The notes: generated from the letters alone by a model not told the origin. A stretch of DNA of 64,000 nucleotides from Odobenus rosmarus divergens (GCF_000321225.1 NW_004450397.1:3547183-3611182), one strand, 5' to 3'; positions 27,470 to 40,473 are shown, counted from the stretch's first letter. Translations and numbers: made by a program.

Positions 27470-27690
27470 AGCGTTTCCTCAAATCCCCAGCTAATAGGAT
27501 GGTCTTCCCTGAACCCCCATAGCACTATTCTCAGTATTTGTCTTGAAGCCCTTAATCTTGGGCCTTGTAGAAGACGAATATGTATAAGCCTTTCTCATCT
27601 CCCTGACCTACTTACTAAGTGCTCTTCAGAGGCTGGGCTAATGTCCAATTCAGTTTTGTGTTCCTATACCATCCTGTACACAGTGGGGAC
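27470..27690. mobile_element. L2-like LINE remnant, intron 5
   Basis: CAAATCCCCAGCTAATAGGA, then TACACAGTGGGGACTTTGGAATAAACGA resembles an L2 3' end ('...CAGTAGGTGCTCAATAAA' style). Tentative. Confidence 0.4.
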
Positions 27691-27957
27691 TTTGGAATAA
27701 ACGACTTTTCTTTGAGGAACTTTTCTCAAACTTGTTATTAGAAGAGCTTTAAAGAATAGAGGAGGGGTTGAGTCATCGCCACCAAGGTCTAGAAAGTCTG
27801 ACGATCATAATAAGATTTTAAATGCAAAAGATCTAATGAACCAGCAAGTTTCTCGGAAAGACTGTCAGAATTATTATCACTTTCTGTGAAAGACTTTTTT
27901 TTTTATTAGCAAAGAATTCAAATTTGGATGATGAATATTTTAAGATGGTTAAATACT

Positions 27958-28156
27958 GGGGCGCCTGGGTGGCTCAGTCATTAAGCATCTGCCTTCAGCT
28001 CAGATCATGATCCCGGGGTCCTGGGATCGAGCCCCACATCAGGCTCCCTGCTCGCCGGGAAGCCTGCTTCTCCCTCTCCCATTCCCCCTGCTTGTGTTCC
28101 CTCTCTCGCTGCGTCTCCCTCTGTCAAAAAAATAAATAAAATCTTCAAAAAAAAAA
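27958..28156 (+). mobile_element. Can-SINE, intron 5
   Basis: GGGGCGCCTGGGTGGCTCAG head, CT-rich body, AAAATAAATAAAATCTTC tail. Target duplication not clear. Confidence 0.94.
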
Positions 28157-28514
28157 TAGTATATACATGCCCAAAGAGGTATTTGCATGTTATTTTAATG
28201 ATTTCTTTGCTCTTAATGCTTGGAAAATATCTCAGTGATAATTTAGATTAAACATTTGCAACTAATCTTCAGGTCCACGGCACATTTGGCCTTTAAATGA
28301 ATATCTAGGTTCTTTCTTAGTAGCTGATAGCCTAAGACCTTATTAAACTTTTTCCTTTTCTTTGAAGAAGCAGAATAAGTTGATTGTTGGATTTTTCTCG
28401 AGACCCAAATGTTACCTGCTGGCTTATCGGGTGTGTGCCAAGTGACATCACATTACAAGTTTCTCTAGGACTCCAGAAAACAATACCTGGCCTCATCTTG
28501 AGCATAAAGAGTTA

Positions 28515-28883
<369 letters not shown>

Positions 28884-29303
28884 CTAATAAGTACATGGAC
28901 GGTACGGTGTACATTCAGCTAGGACCACTGTTCACACCACTACTGGAGTGAAAACGATCTATGTATGTGCTTGTCTGTGGGAGACTATGCACAATTCCAA
29001 TCTTAATTATGAATGCATAAAAAAAAAGACAAGAAAGCTGTTGAAACCTTGATTGCTGTAAAAACAGCTACAACACAAAGCAAAATAAAAGCCTTTGAAT
29101 TCACAAACAAGAAGTAAACAGAGTAAAAGTTATAGGCAGAAACTTAGATTTGTATTTATAGAGTTCAACTGAAGACTGAGGCCAAAAGAAGCTCAAAAAT
29201 TTTTATTGTGAAGAAAAAAATCACCAAGGTGTGACAGAGGACACACAATATTGTTTCGGTCCAGCATGTTCCAAGAAAGAAATATGTCAAAAGCATCACT
29301 GTT

Positions 29304-29486
29304 GGGGCGCCTAGGTGGCTCAAGTTGGTTAAGCGTCTGCCTTCAGCTCAGGTCATGATCCCAGGGTCCTGGGATCCAGCCCCGCATTGGGCTCCCTGCT
29401 CAGCGGGGAGTCTGCCTCTTCCTCTGCCCCTCCCCCCCCACTCGAATCCGTTCTCTCTCTCTCTCTCAGATAAATACATTTTTTTT
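29304..29486 (+). mobile_element. Can-SINE, intron 4
   Basis: Full head and body with the shortened tail GATAAATACATTTTTTTTAA. The flanks AGCATCACTGTT and AGTACCATTGTT may be an eroded duplication. Confidence 0.92.
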
Positions 29487-29646
29487 AAGTACCATTGTTT
29501 TTTTCTTTTAAATAATTTACGTCTTGACCAAGGAGAAATCTGAGACCAGGTATTAGACAAAAGAAATGACTTCTTCCTAAATCTTTCAATTCTATCTTGT
29601 GCTTTTGAAACAAAATTAGGACTTCCATCAATGCTTAATACTTTCT

Positions 29647-29838
29647 TTTTTTTTTTAAGATTTTTTATTTATTTATTTGACAGAGAGATAGAAGCACTAG
29701 TAGGCAGAGAGGCAGGCAGAGGGAGAAGCAGGCTCCCCACTGAGCAGGGACCCTGATGCGGGACTCGATCCCAGGATCCTGGGATCATGACCTGAGCCGA
29801 AGGCAGCCACTTAACTGACTGAGCCACCCAGGCGCCCC
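29647..29838 (-). mobile_element. Can-SINE, intron 4
   Basis: Reverse copy 160 bp from the previous one and in the opposite orientation. The flanking duplication is AATGCTTAATACTTTCT, with one change on the right side. Confidence 0.95.
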
Positions 29839-30044
29839 AATGCTTAGTACTTTCTGATCTGATTCTTTCGGGACTTCAGGACTACTAAGAATCTTAATCC
29901 TTCAGGATTATAAACTATTCCAGTATTTGAAATAAAATTTCCATTTCATTCTTTTTTGAATTGGAATTCGGATCTCGTGTCCACGTGGCTTTTGGTTCAC
30001 CCCAACATTGTGACTGTGACTTCCCACCTCTCACTCATCCCTCA

Positions 30045-30191
<147 letters not shown>

Positions 30192-30228
30192 TCAAGACAA
30201 AAAGCAAATGTTAGAGACAGAGAATATT

Positions 30229-30299
30229 AAAAAAAAAAAAAAAGAAAGAAAAAGAAAGAAAAGAAAAGGAAAGTAAAGAAAGGAAAAGAAAAGAAAAGG
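30229..30299. repeat. Poly-A/(AAAG)n purine tract near the exon 4 acceptor
   Basis: About 71 bases, almost all A and G on the plus strand. It is an unusually long pyrimidine tract in the FN1 pre-mRNA, ending 42 bases before exon 4. Confidence 0.95.
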
Positions 30300-31538
30300 T
30301 CTCATGTTCCACCCATGTACTAAGTACGAACTTAGGTTAGCCAAAGTGAGGATCCAGAGAACAGCTTTCTCATCAGAGGCAGGGGAAAAGTTAACAGGGC
30401 TAGTCACTTTGGGTCATTCAATTAAATGTCTTGTTTAAGCATGATGGGAAATCACACAGAAAACTGAGTGGCAAAGAAAGAGGTCATAAATCCTGGTTCC
30501 TTGGAGAGATCACAGGAAATTGGGTCCTAAAGCTGAAAAGAAAGACTGGCAGGCATGACCTCCCCACATCCACAGCAGGTTGAGCCTGACTGAATGAAAA
30601 GGCCACCTCACATGGGGCAGAGCTTTCCAGCTTTCTGGAGTGGGAGAGCCCATATTTTACCCGAGGATAAAAAATGTCATATTGGTGGAAATCAAACAGA
30701 CATCTACTTCTCAGATAAGGAAATCTGGGTACTATTCTAAGCTGTTAAACACAGTGGCCCATCCAAAGGCTGATGCCCACTAGACTATAAACACTACGGA
30801 CCACTGACTCTTAAGACTGCCAACAAACTTGAATAAACCCTAATGTTAAATGTGAGGAAAGCTGATTGGGTCTGTTCACAAGGGACTGCTTTGTTCTTTT
30901 GGAAAGAAGCCTTTCAAGTAACTTATACTTAAAGGATGGATTAAACAAACAAAATGCTTTGTTAATAGAGCCTATTGGTAATCCAGTGAATCATAGTGGA
31001 AAGATTGCCTTGGCTAAACTAGAATTGATGAGGGTCAACACAGTCCCCAAAGGTCCTTGGAAACACTAGTAAGCTAATCATTCCATACTACCCCTGGGGA
31101 TAGAGAGATTTGCTTCCTGGGTAAAAACTATAGGTTACAAAGAAACCAGACTGTATCCATGAGATGCAACAGGTCTCTGCCTCACAAGCAAGAGCAGAAC
31201 ACACAATGGCTAATTCACTCTTCCAGACCATCTTCCTAATCACTGCAGATAATCACTTAATCAGTCTGGCTTGAAGAAGATGCTGAGGTAATATAAAACG
31301 GACAACTCCTCTGAGCATATCTTACTGAAATGGAATTCAAGAGATTCCCCTTGGTACTCCTAAGTCCACACAGACTCTTTCCACCTGTGCACACAGCCAT
31401 CTTCCAGAAGCACGGGAACAAGCTGGGTGACCACAGAAGAGCAATTGGTCCCCTAGGGGTAAACCAGTCATGCATAACAGAGAGTGACAGCGAAGGTAAT
31501 GGAGAAATTCACATACATGGTATTTTAGCATTAGTTTA

Positions 31539-31751
<213 letters not shown>

Positions 31752-32628
31752 CTAATCCCATCCAAAGAAACACTCAGCCTTCCATTCTGTGAGTAGCGTG
31801 GTACCACAAAGTATGTAACAAATTAAAATGGGAGATCTAGATTCTACCCCAGGCTTTAATGAAGCTCAGCTTTTGAATTTTGACCAGTTCTCCACTTTTA
31901 CGTAAATGACTTTCTATTGGAAAGAATTCTCAGGCCCTTAGGAAAAAGCCATACTAAGTCCTACTTTAGGACTGGCTGAAGGAAGGCTTCAGATTCTGAC
32001 CCCTGACTCAGAGGAGATCGGGCGTGTTCAGGGTGGTATGGACGTAGATACCTCTGACTCAGTCAAACCAAGGTCCACATGAAAAGCAAACAATTTGAAG
32101 AGCCCCACCGCCCACCAGGCACTGTCATTTCTTAATCCTACTATTTCCATTCTAGCCTCATCAGTGCTTCTCTGTAGGAGTTGTTATAATTTACAAGAGA
32201 AACAGAACAATGGTCCTAAAAGAATGGGCACTTTGAAGTAAGTGGTTAGTGGTTTTTTTGCAGCTGACAAAACACTTTACAGTATAGTGCCCAAAGAGTT
32301 TCCTGGCCCATAATCTTACAGTTTAAGATCTGAAATTCCTTTCTAATAAATTAAAATTTTATAAACAGTTCTTTTGGAGGGAGAACACAAAATCTTCCTT
32401 TTTCTCATCAACAACTTTGGGACAATAAAAACAAAAAGAAGACTCTAGGAACTACGTTGGGACACATTGGTTCTTTTGTTTTAAAGGTAGAAGTAACAGG
32501 TGAAAGGCGAATAGAAGCAGTTATTAACAGTTTTTAAAGAGGAAACGACAGATAATTCTATTGGGAAAATTTATTACCAATGCTAAGTTTAATTAACAGG
32601 CACCAGTTCTCCATATATTAAGATACTA

Positions 32629-32856
<228 letters not shown>

Positions 32857-33758
32857 CTAAATTGATGAGACTAAGCAACAAACAGAAAAATAAGTTAATC
32901 ATCAGAACATCAGAATTAAAAGCAATATTCCACGAAAATATATAGAAATTAGCTATCTTAAATGTTAACCACAATTTGTACACATAGATATTTAGGTATT
33001 CCTTTTTTTTTTCTTTTAACTTAGCTAAATGTTATATACAATGATGTCATTTCCATCTAGCCAGGGGTCTACATCAAAGGAATGGAAACATTTTGGAAAG
33101 TGGATACCTGGAATTACATTTTAAAATATGCAAGGACCTTCAATGCTTGGGGGTAGGGGGGATAAATCAAGAAGGACTTTGAGCAGTTTCCTTTAGCCAA
33201 GGCTAAGGGAGGGTGTGTCTTTGAAAAACTGGAAGAGGAATTCCGGTCTCTGTTCTTGGAGAAGTACCCTGAAGGGCCCCCAAAGCAGAGTGAACCAATT
33301 ACATCTCTTTCAAGTTAGTTAGGAACCACAGAGCTATCTAGCCACCCTCCTCCCACACCCATTTAAAAAAAAAAAAATAACCAATTATTTAGTAACAAAG
33401 AAAATCCAAAGCCTAAGAGCCGGCACACTAATCCCAAATGGAAAATTTAAAGGCATACATCATTTCCCTTTTTAAAGGCAAGTTTGGATGAATGCATAGG
33501 AGGACGACTTGAATATGTAGAGTTGACAAGAGCGCTGCGGGACAGCGCAAAACCCCAGTCCTCCAATGCATTAGTTTATTCTAGGGCCCTCGAAACCAGC
33601 CTGCTCCAACCATGAGCCTTTTGTGTCCTCGGTCGGTTGCTCTCATTAAGGCGTGCACAGACGCCGCACGCGCGCGCGCTCAAAACTTCAGCCCAACTTT
33701 GGTTGGCTGTAGGTCCCATCCCCGCGACAGCCTGTTTCAACCGGCGGTCAGTACTCAC

Positions 33759-33906
33759 GCTTGGTCTGGCTGACAGCCACTGGGGTTTGGGGCTGAACGA
33801 TTTGCTGAGCCTGCCTCTTGCTCTTCGAGGCTCCGGTGGAGGGCACCGCTGTCCCCAGGGACAGGACGGCTAGCAGCAGCAGCCGGGGCCCCGGACCCCT
33901 GAGCAT
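33759..33906 (-). CDS. FN1: FN1 exon 1: signal peptide, propeptide and mature N-terminus
   Basis: This exon encodes residues 1-49 plus one base of the next codon. The ATG is fixed by match to the known fibronectin N-terminus and by the absence of any upstream ATG. The product has a leucine-rich signal peptide ([18 protein letters not shown]), then the basic cleavage site SKSKR. The mature chain should start at Gln-32 in QAQQIVQPQ, the segment carrying the transglutaminase-reactive glutamine. Human has M where this sequence has I. The donor is GTGAGT. Intron 1 (32781-33758) is unique-looking apart from an A-run near 33366. Confidence 0.98.
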
Positions 33907-34170
33907 CTTGAGACGGTGCGGGGAGAGACGCCCTCACCAAAAGGCAAGTTGCCACCAAGTTTGGCTCCCTTTGCAACCTGCGGGAGGACTCCCTTCCAGT
34001 GCCTCCTGCGAATTGATGCCCCCAAGAAAGTAGGGGCCGGGGGACGGGGAAGGGGGCGGCTGGAGGGACAGGGGAAGGAGAGGACTAGAGAAGTTGGGCT
34101 GCAGGCCCCCTCTCTCGCTCGCGCCTGGGGCTCCCTCTCCTCTCCCTGCAAAGCGCAGACGGCGCGGGCG
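33907..34170 (-). other. FN1: FN1 5' untranslated region
   Basis: This is the inferred leader between the TATA-predicted start and the start codon. It is GC-rich and contains no ATG on the gene strand, so there are no upstream start codons. The start codon context is CAAGATGC, with A at -3. The upstream limit is approximate. Confidence 0.75.
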
Positions 34171-34191
34171 GCCGAGCCCCGAACAACGGGG

Positions 34192-34198
34192 TTTATAT
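34192..34198 (-). promoter_or_regulatory. TATA box (ATATAAA) of FN1
   Basis: The gene strand reads CCATATAAACC in an otherwise GC-rich promoter. It predicts a transcription start near 34165-34172, leaving a 5' UTR of about 260 nt, close to the human FN1 leader length. Confidence 0.85.
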
Positions 34199-34304
34199 GG
34201 GACGGTCCCCTGCCGCCCCCCGCGAGGCCCTGGGCGCCGCGGAGGAGGGACGGCCCGGCTCCCCCCACCCTCGGGTCGCCGCCGCCGCCGCCGACCGCGC
34301 GCGG

Positions 34305-34309
34305 ATTGG
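34305..34309 (-). promoter_or_regulatory. CCAAT box of FN1 promoter
   Basis: ATTGG on the plus strand is CCAAT on the gene strand. It lies 13 bp downstream of the CRE, matching the CRE/CCAAT pair of the human FN1 promoter, where the two sites act together. It is the likely NF-Y or C/EBP-type contact site. Confidence 0.75.
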
Positions 34310-34322
34310 CCCGGGCTCCCGG

Positions 34323-34330
34323 TGACGTCA
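34323..34330 (-). promoter_or_regulatory. cAMP response element of FN1 promoter
   Basis: A perfect palindromic TGACGTCA lies about 160 bp upstream of the inferred start. The human FN1 promoter has a CRE near -170 bound by CREB/ATF proteins, next to a CCAAT box, and the same arrangement is visible here. cAMP and stress-kinase regulation through this site is known for the human gene and inferred here. Confidence 0.85.
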
Positions 34331-34420
34331 GGGGGACTGTGGGTTCGCCGCGAACAAAAGAGATGCTGATCGCCCGCCAGGGCTGGGACTACAGAACTTT
34401 TTTTCGGTTTCCTTTGCGGT

Positions 34421-34425
34421 CGTCA
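34421..34425 (-). promoter_or_regulatory. CRE half-site (TGACG) in distal FN1 promoter
   Basis: The minus strand reads TTTGACGACCGC here, giving a TGACG half-site about 255 bp upstream of the inferred start. Extra CRE-like sites upstream of the main one are described for human FN1. Equating this one with a specific human site is inference. Confidence 0.4.
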
Positions 34426-34440
34426 AACTTTCTTGGGGCT

Positions 34441-36699
34441 GAGGGGGAGGGATGGGAAGCGGCTGGAAAGGGGTAGACTGGGAGGAAAGGGAGGGGCTGC
34501 CGTTGTGCGAGGCGAAGGGGTTTGCAAGACACCCCCCCCCCGCTTTCCTTTCCTTTCCTTTTTTACTGGGGGGTAGGGGAGTTGAGGAATTGCATCACCT
34601 CTGGAAAAAAAAAAGTCTGCTCACTGGAGTGTATTTTGCGGGGAGGGAGGAAAAACCATAAAGTAGCCACCACCTTGCAGCTGTAGGAATGTAGACTTCG
34701 CAGTCCCAGGGCGGGGCTGGCTTTCCTCCTGTTCCCTTTTTTTGGTCTAATGTGCCCTGATTTGGGACTCACTTTCTTTGCCTTCACAGCTTCCCGTTCA
34801 GGACCTCTCCCCTTCTGAACACGGGTCTGCTCTCCCCTTCTCCGCCCCGGGTCTGAGGAAGGGCTAGCCGGGGAACGGGGGAAAGCGATTTTTTAATGAG
34901 CTTCTACTAAGTTCTGCGGGGTGCTTGGAGGATCTGGCGGAAATTCAGAGAGCGAGTTTTCTTTTTGGAAGGACAAAGCAGCACTTTGCTTTTTAAAATG
35001 TGTAGGAAAGTCTTTCCTGGGGATAGGGTGCCTGTTTCCACTCGAAGTGAAATTAGTCGTGGACGATCTGAAACCTGTAAAATTGGACCGGCCATGGAGA
35101 GAGAAAAGTCTTCGTGTCGTTGCCCACGTTCACCATGCCCGTTACACACAAAGCAGAGATCTTGTTTGACTCACTAAAAGCTAAGAAAAGACTATTTACA
35201 GCCTTCCTTCCCCTAGTCCCTTCCTTGCTTTTATTTGGCATTTTCATTTGGTAGACATCAGTTTCATCACAATGCCCTTTCCCCAGCCCCTGCTGCCAAT
35301 ATTTTTTTTAATACTTCAATTGTTATGTATTCCAAGAATGTGGAAAGTTCCCATTTAAGGTTTCTCCCTCTTTCTCTCTACATGCAGAGGGTTGAGAGGG
35401 AATCTGAGCAGACTCGAGCTTTAGCAACTCATCACATCAGTCTGTTTTCAGACAAACACAAATCACACTTGCTTTAAAAGATCTTCAAAAGGAGGACTCC
35501 ACAATTTTCATCAGCGACTCCCACGAGACCCCAACTCAAAGCTCTGCCTTCCAGTGATGTTAGTGGTACAGACGTCTTGTTTGCTTTGAGAACCTATGAA
35601 AGCTACTGGCAAAATGTTTATTTCTGCAAGTACTTGTTTTCTCCAAAAGTCCCATCTCCAGTAACTGCCACAGGGTAAAGAACTCTATGGTCTATAAAAT
35701 GCCCAACACATCAAAGACACAAAACTAACATTTGGTTTTATTAATGCACGGATTTAAAAAAAAAAAAAAGCCCACAGCAAATATCAGTTTCTTACAAGTA
35801 GTATAAAATAACTTCATGAGTAATCTTTGTGACCATTTCAAGTTGAGAGCGTGCCATGGATTTCCCCAAATTTAGAGTCCCGTCTGGGTTAGAGGTTTTT
35901 TTTGTTTTGTTTTGTTTTTTAATTTCTCATCATCAATCGACAAAGCAGTTTTCTCTTTCAAATATAAAAGGGCCCCTTGTAAAATTCCTAGTAAATTTCT
36001 GGGAAGCCAGAGGGGAGGAGACCTGGAAATCAGGATGTAAGCAAGATAAACCTGAAGCTAAAGCTTTCTTAAAATACATAGATTCTAGGGGAAGGAAATA
36101 AGTGGTTAGAAAAATATTTTGTAAACAAAAAGCATGATAGTTTGATATATTTACTGTACTCAAAATACATTAGAATAATATACATATGAGAGCTTGGAGG
36201 AAAAAGGACCACCTTATATTTCAGAAGAAACTTTTATATTCCAATCCTATTGAAAAATAATTTGTTTAAGGAAATAACATTTCTCTTTTAAATTATAAGC
36301 AAAAATATAAAAACATTTGACTGAATTTTATAGGAATGTTTAAAGTTTACCATTTTACTTGAAATTTTTTGTTGTTATTTTTATTACACTTTGCAGAGAC
36401 ATTTCCTTAGTTAAGATAACAGGCTTACTTTGTGTATTCTTCCATTATCAAAATCCCTTGTAACTATGTAAGTCTATTATCTCTAACTGGAGAGATAATT
36501 AAATATTGAAGACCTCACTGACTGTTCTAATTCAACTGATACGCCTGGGGTCCAAGATTCCCTTGCATTTCTTAATGCTAGAGACTATTTTGACAGGGTG
36601 GGTTCTTCAGTAAGTAGTGTCCTTCTACTTGTAGGATGTATCCTGGGATTTCTTTTTCTCCTCTCGGTTTGGAGAGGGAAGTGTGACAAAAGAGACAAA
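34441..36699. other. Upstream flank of FN1, no gene recognised
   Basis: The first 400 bases are G-rich (GGGGAGGGATGGG, CCCCCCCCC near 34531) and then composition falls to AT-rich. Short open frames here overlap one another on both strands and match nothing I know. Distal promoter elements are possible but cannot be called by eye. Confidence 0.6.
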
Positions 36700-36915
36700 A
36701 AGTAAATTCATAGGTGTTTGGGGCTGGGTCTGGGCCCGGGAATTAATTGTAAATGTGCACAGGAAATCTTCCTGGGGTGATGAAAATAAATGTTCTAAAA
36801 CTAGATTGTGTTGGTAACTGCACAAATTGGTAGAGTTACTGAAAATCATGGGGTTCTACACTTCAAATGGGTGAAATTTTATGATGTAAATTACATCTTG
36901 ACAAAGTTGTGTTTT
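36700..36915 (+). mobile_element. Old L1 3' end fragment
   Basis: GATGAAAATAAATGTTCTAA, TTCTACACTTCAAATGGGTG and TGTAAATTACATCTTGACAA follow the end of L1M-type elements. Confidence 0.65.
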
Positions 36916-37133
36916 AAAAAATTGATTAAAAAGTAATATTTCTTTATTCTTTTTCTTGCACCTCTTCTGATTTTGTTTCAAGGACACACTCCCAAGAGGC
37001 TGCAGCATATACAAGGCAGCTGCATTTCTTCGTTTTTCTGAGAGCGAGTTTGCCTTTAATAAGTAGCGGATTCTTTCCTCTCCACCTGAAACTCCTTATG
37101 AGACCCAGTATTTGTGTGATGACGTGTGTTTCT

Positions 37134-37328
37134 TTTTCTTTTTTCTTTTTTTATTTATTTGACAGAGAGAGACACAGCAAGAGAGGAAACACAAGCAGGG
37201 GGAGTGGGAGAGGGAGAAGCAGGCCCCCTGTGGAGCAGGGAGACCAATATGGGGCTTGATCCCAGGATCCCGGGATCACGACCTGAGCCGAAGGCAGACG
37301 CTTAACGACTGAGCCACCCAGGCGCCCC
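37134..37328 (-). mobile_element. Can-SINE
   Basis: Reverse copy ending GAGCCACCCAGGCGCCCC. The flanks GACGTGTGTTTCT and GACATGTATGTTTCT are the target duplication with small changes. Confidence 0.95.
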
Positions 37329-38567
37329 GACATGTATGTTTCTATAGAGAACAAATCCTCACTTAGAACTGTGTCTTGTTTCTCCATGGAAATGGCATGG
37401 CGATAGGATTTCCCTAGAATTTAGAACAACTTAAAATTTCAGTAACGAAAAGTCGCACGTGTATTTGTGTGTGGAGGGGGGTGGAGTTGTTATTTGGATG
37501 TTTTGTTATTAGAGGAGGTTATTGAGGATTATGAACAATTATGGAAATCTGAACTGAATTGACTTCATTAGTTGATTATGGTGAAGCACAAAAAGAATTT
37601 ATCAGATCCAGTCATTTAAAGAGAATTGAAATTAAAACAATTTTAAGGGATAAATTTTAAAAGGCAATTTTTCTCCAAGTGAAAATGAGTTTCCTTTAAG
37701 AGTAATACACACATTGCAGACAATACCCTTCCTAGTCAAAACCCTTGCCTATTGAAAAAAAGTTTTACCCTGATAAGAAATAACTCCTTGACCCAAAGTT
37801 TACTTTAAAGGAAGGTAGGCTGTTTTTTTTTTCCCGAAAACGTTTGGCTTTTATCCTGTTCTTAATCTCTGGGTCTGGTTAGAAGGGAGGCCATTGACTA
37901 GTGACCTTTGGAGTTTTCTGCCTTCAGAGCCCGTAGTGTCTTTTTCTATCTCATGGCTTTCTATTGGAAGGCTGGATGGAGATAAATTGCAGCAGTTTTG
38001 TTTCTTATCTTGATTGTATTTTTCAGCATGAAATCCTTCCCATCTTCTTCCCTTGAAAACGGCCAAGCTTGCAAAACTGCTACTCGTTAAACACAGGTGT
38101 GAGAAGGAAAAGTAAACTGCCCCATGGGCAGCCCTCATGGGTAGAATGTCTGAGCAGTTTGTCTGCAATTGACGGGGTGCCTACAACCAGGGAAAAATAC
38201 ATGATAAGGGCTTTAATTTATGCCTTGAAAGCTAGCCAGTTTCCACTTAATGAGCATTTTGTTTATATTTTAAGTTACATTATTATTTAATCAGCACTTT
38301 TAAAAGGCTTCATCTATGCCCTTTGTTTTTTAACAGTATTCTTTTCTCATTAGAGTAACTCCCAAAAGGCTTTGCAAAGGAGTCTAATTCATCCAGTAAA
38401 ATGGAACTAACCTCTGTGCAACTGGAACACTTCACCGAAACTATGATAGAGAACATTTCAGCTTCCCAAGATAAGTAACAGTTTCTGGGAAAATTTTTAT
38501 TTTTTTATGTTGCTCCTTTTTCCAGTTTTATTTTATGTTGGTGGCTTTAAAGGTTGTGGGTTTTTGG
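37329..38567. other. Intergenic, no feature recognised
   Basis: AT-rich sequence between two SINEs. Open frames of up to about 100 codons on both strands show no composition or motif that supports a gene. Confidence 0.5.
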
Positions 38568-38774
38568 TTTTTTTTTTTTTTTTTTTTTTAAGACTTTACT
38601 TATTTATTTGAGAGGATGAGAGAGCAAGCAAGAGCACAAGAGCAGGGTGAGGGAGAAGCAGATTCCCTGCTGAGCAGGGAGCCCCATGTGGTGTGGGGGC
38701 TGGATCCCAGGACACCAGGATCATGGCTGGAGCTGAAGGCAGCCGCTTAGCCCACTGAGCCACCTAGGCGCCCC
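38568..38774 (-). mobile_element. Can-SINE, older form
   Basis: Begins with a T-run of about 20 and TTACTTATTTATTTGAGAGG, and ends GAGCCACCTAGGCGCCCC. TAAAGGTT occurs on both sides. Confidence 0.92.
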
Positions 38775-38948
38775 TAAAGGTTTTTGAAAGGCTGAAAAAT
38801 TTTTTTACAAACTTAAAATATTTTTTAAAAACTTAAAGGATTTCCACTATTTAAATTATTTTCTATCCTTACACATTCATATACTTTTAGTATCTCATAT
38901 GCAGCTAATCATGAAGGTTGTGTCAGATGCTTACAAATAAGTGTACAC

Positions 38949-39145
38949 GGGCATCTGGGTGGCTCAGTTGGTTAAGCGACTGCCTTTGGCTCAGGTCATG
39001 ATCCTGGAGTCCCAGGATCGAGTCCCACATCGGGCTCCCTGCTCAGCAGGGAGTCTGCTTCTACCTCTGACCCTCTTCCCTCTCGTGCTCTCTATCTCTC
39101 ATTCTCTCTCTCAAATAAATAAATAAAAATCTTAAAAAAAAAAAC
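38949..39145 (+). mobile_element. Can-SINE
   Basis: CGGGCATCTGGGTGGCTCAG head. The flanks CAAATAAGTGTACAC at 38934-38948 and after the tail are identical 15-mers. Confidence 0.96.
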
Positions 39146-39416
39146 CAAATAAGTGTACACATTCTGAAATAAACTTTCAAGCCAACAACAGAATACTGTG
39201 ATACAGGTGGTCAATAGATGCTCTTTCTATTGACTTTTTTTTATTGCTTAGTTATAATACATTAAAGTGATGCAACTGAATTATAAAAGTGAAAGTATAA
39301 ATATATTTATCTCTAAATCCATGCCGAAACATTTTCTAGATAAAGTTGAGACGCTCTCTCATTGACTATGAAAATTTTACTGAGATGCAATAGATATTTA
39401 AAATCATTACTACATT

Positions 39417-39538
39417 GGGGCGCCTGGCTGGCTCAGTCAGAAGAGTGTGATTCTTGATCTCTGTGTTATGAGTTCAAGCCTTATGTTGGGTGTAGAGATT
39501 ACTTACTTAAAAATAAAATCTTAAAATAAAAGAAAATC
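39417..39538 (+). mobile_element. Short Can-SINE variant
   Basis: About 120 bp: GGGGCGCCTGGCTGGCTCAG head, GGGTGTAGAGATTACTTACT and a short tail, without the CT-rich segment. AAAATCATTACT flanks both sides. Confidence 0.9.
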
Positions 39539-39624
39539 CTAAAATCATTACTGTGTCAAAGTGCCCGCATCAGGTCATAAAGATTCTAGCACCTGAAGGG
39601 AAATACATTTAATTAGCTAGATTT

Positions 39625-39790
39625 CATTAAGCACTTATTTTGAGCCAGACCCCATACTAAGTGCTTTTTGTATGCGTTTTTTTTTTTGTTTATTATTTGT
39701 TTTTTTCATTTAACCATCAACAACCCTCTGAGGTAAATACTGTCCTCCACTTATTCACTCTTACAGACAAGGGTCTGAGGTTTAGAATGA
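39625..39790 (-). mobile_element. MIR remnant
   Basis: TAAGCACTTATTTTGAGCCA, AACAACCCTCTGAGGTAAAT and TTACAGACAAGGGTCTGAGG are MIR landmarks in reverse orientation. Confidence 0.75.
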
Positions 39791-40204
39791 TGTTTTCTAA
39801 ATCATCAGCCTTGTTGAAATTGTGGTTTCACTTAATGATCCCCTTCTGGCACAAAGGTATAGGGAAAGCAATTGGCTCAAGAATTTAGTGGATGATTTCT
39901 TCAGCATGAGACTCATTTCTTCAGAAGATGTCACACCCAACGCTGCTACCTGATAGGTCAGCTGTGGCATCCAGGGCCATTCTTTTGTGAACCAATTTCC
40001 TTCAAACAGTCTGACCGTGTTTTGATATTCTGAATCACACGTGGAGGACTGTTACTTCGGACTCCACTGGACTAACAAGCATGGTGGGACAGAATCTCTG
40101 TCGTGTTTACTGTGTGCCCAACACAGAGCATAAGGCACTGTTGGGTAAGTACTTAGCACATATGAATGAAAGGAAAGAAGGGAAAATGAGAAGCGTGCTC
40201 GAAT

Positions 40205-40440
40205 TCACATTTAGGGAATATTTATCCAACCGGTCACATTACTAAGTGCTTTGCCTATGTTATTTTAGTTTACTGTCTAAGCAACTGCCAGAAATAGATA
40301 TAAATAGCCCCATTTTTCTCTCTGAGGCTTAGAGAGTTTGAAGATGGTCCTTAAGCTTGTGCAGTAAGCGAGGGACAAGGCTGGAACCTCAATCAAGGTC
40401 TTCCTGACAAAAATCCATGTTCTTCACCAGGACGCACTAG
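40205..40440 (-). mobile_element. MIR remnant
   Basis: ACTAAGTGCTTTGCCTATGT, CTGAGGCTTAGAGAGTTTGA and CAAGGCTGGAACCTCAATC follow the reverse MIR order. A young L1 has inserted just beyond it. Confidence 0.7.
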
Positions 40441-40473
40441 GCTTCCTCCAAAGAGATTTGCCTCATATAAGTT

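Larger units (their letters stand above)
33640..34440. promoter_or_regulatory. CpG island spanning FN1 promoter and exon 1
   Basis: This is the only GC-rich, CpG-dense stretch in an otherwise AT-rich window. It includes a CGCGCGCG run near 33670, a GCC-triplet run at about 34277-34293 and several GC boxes, such as GGGGGCGG near 34061. It covers the start of intron 1, exon 1, the 5' UTR and the core promoter. The edges are judged by eye. Confidence 0.85.

Noticed and set aside
33870..34476. Overlapping open frames of up to 186 codons on both strands around the FN1 promoter
   Set aside because: GC-rich DNA lacks stop codons by composition; these frames cover the FN1 5' UTR, promoter and exon 1 in other frames and match no protein I know.
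38069..39126. Possible tRNA genes suggested by tRNA-like heads of SINEs
   Set aside because: The tRNA-like parts are diverged SINE heads followed by CT-rich bodies and A-tails, so they are retrotransposons rather than functional tRNA genes.
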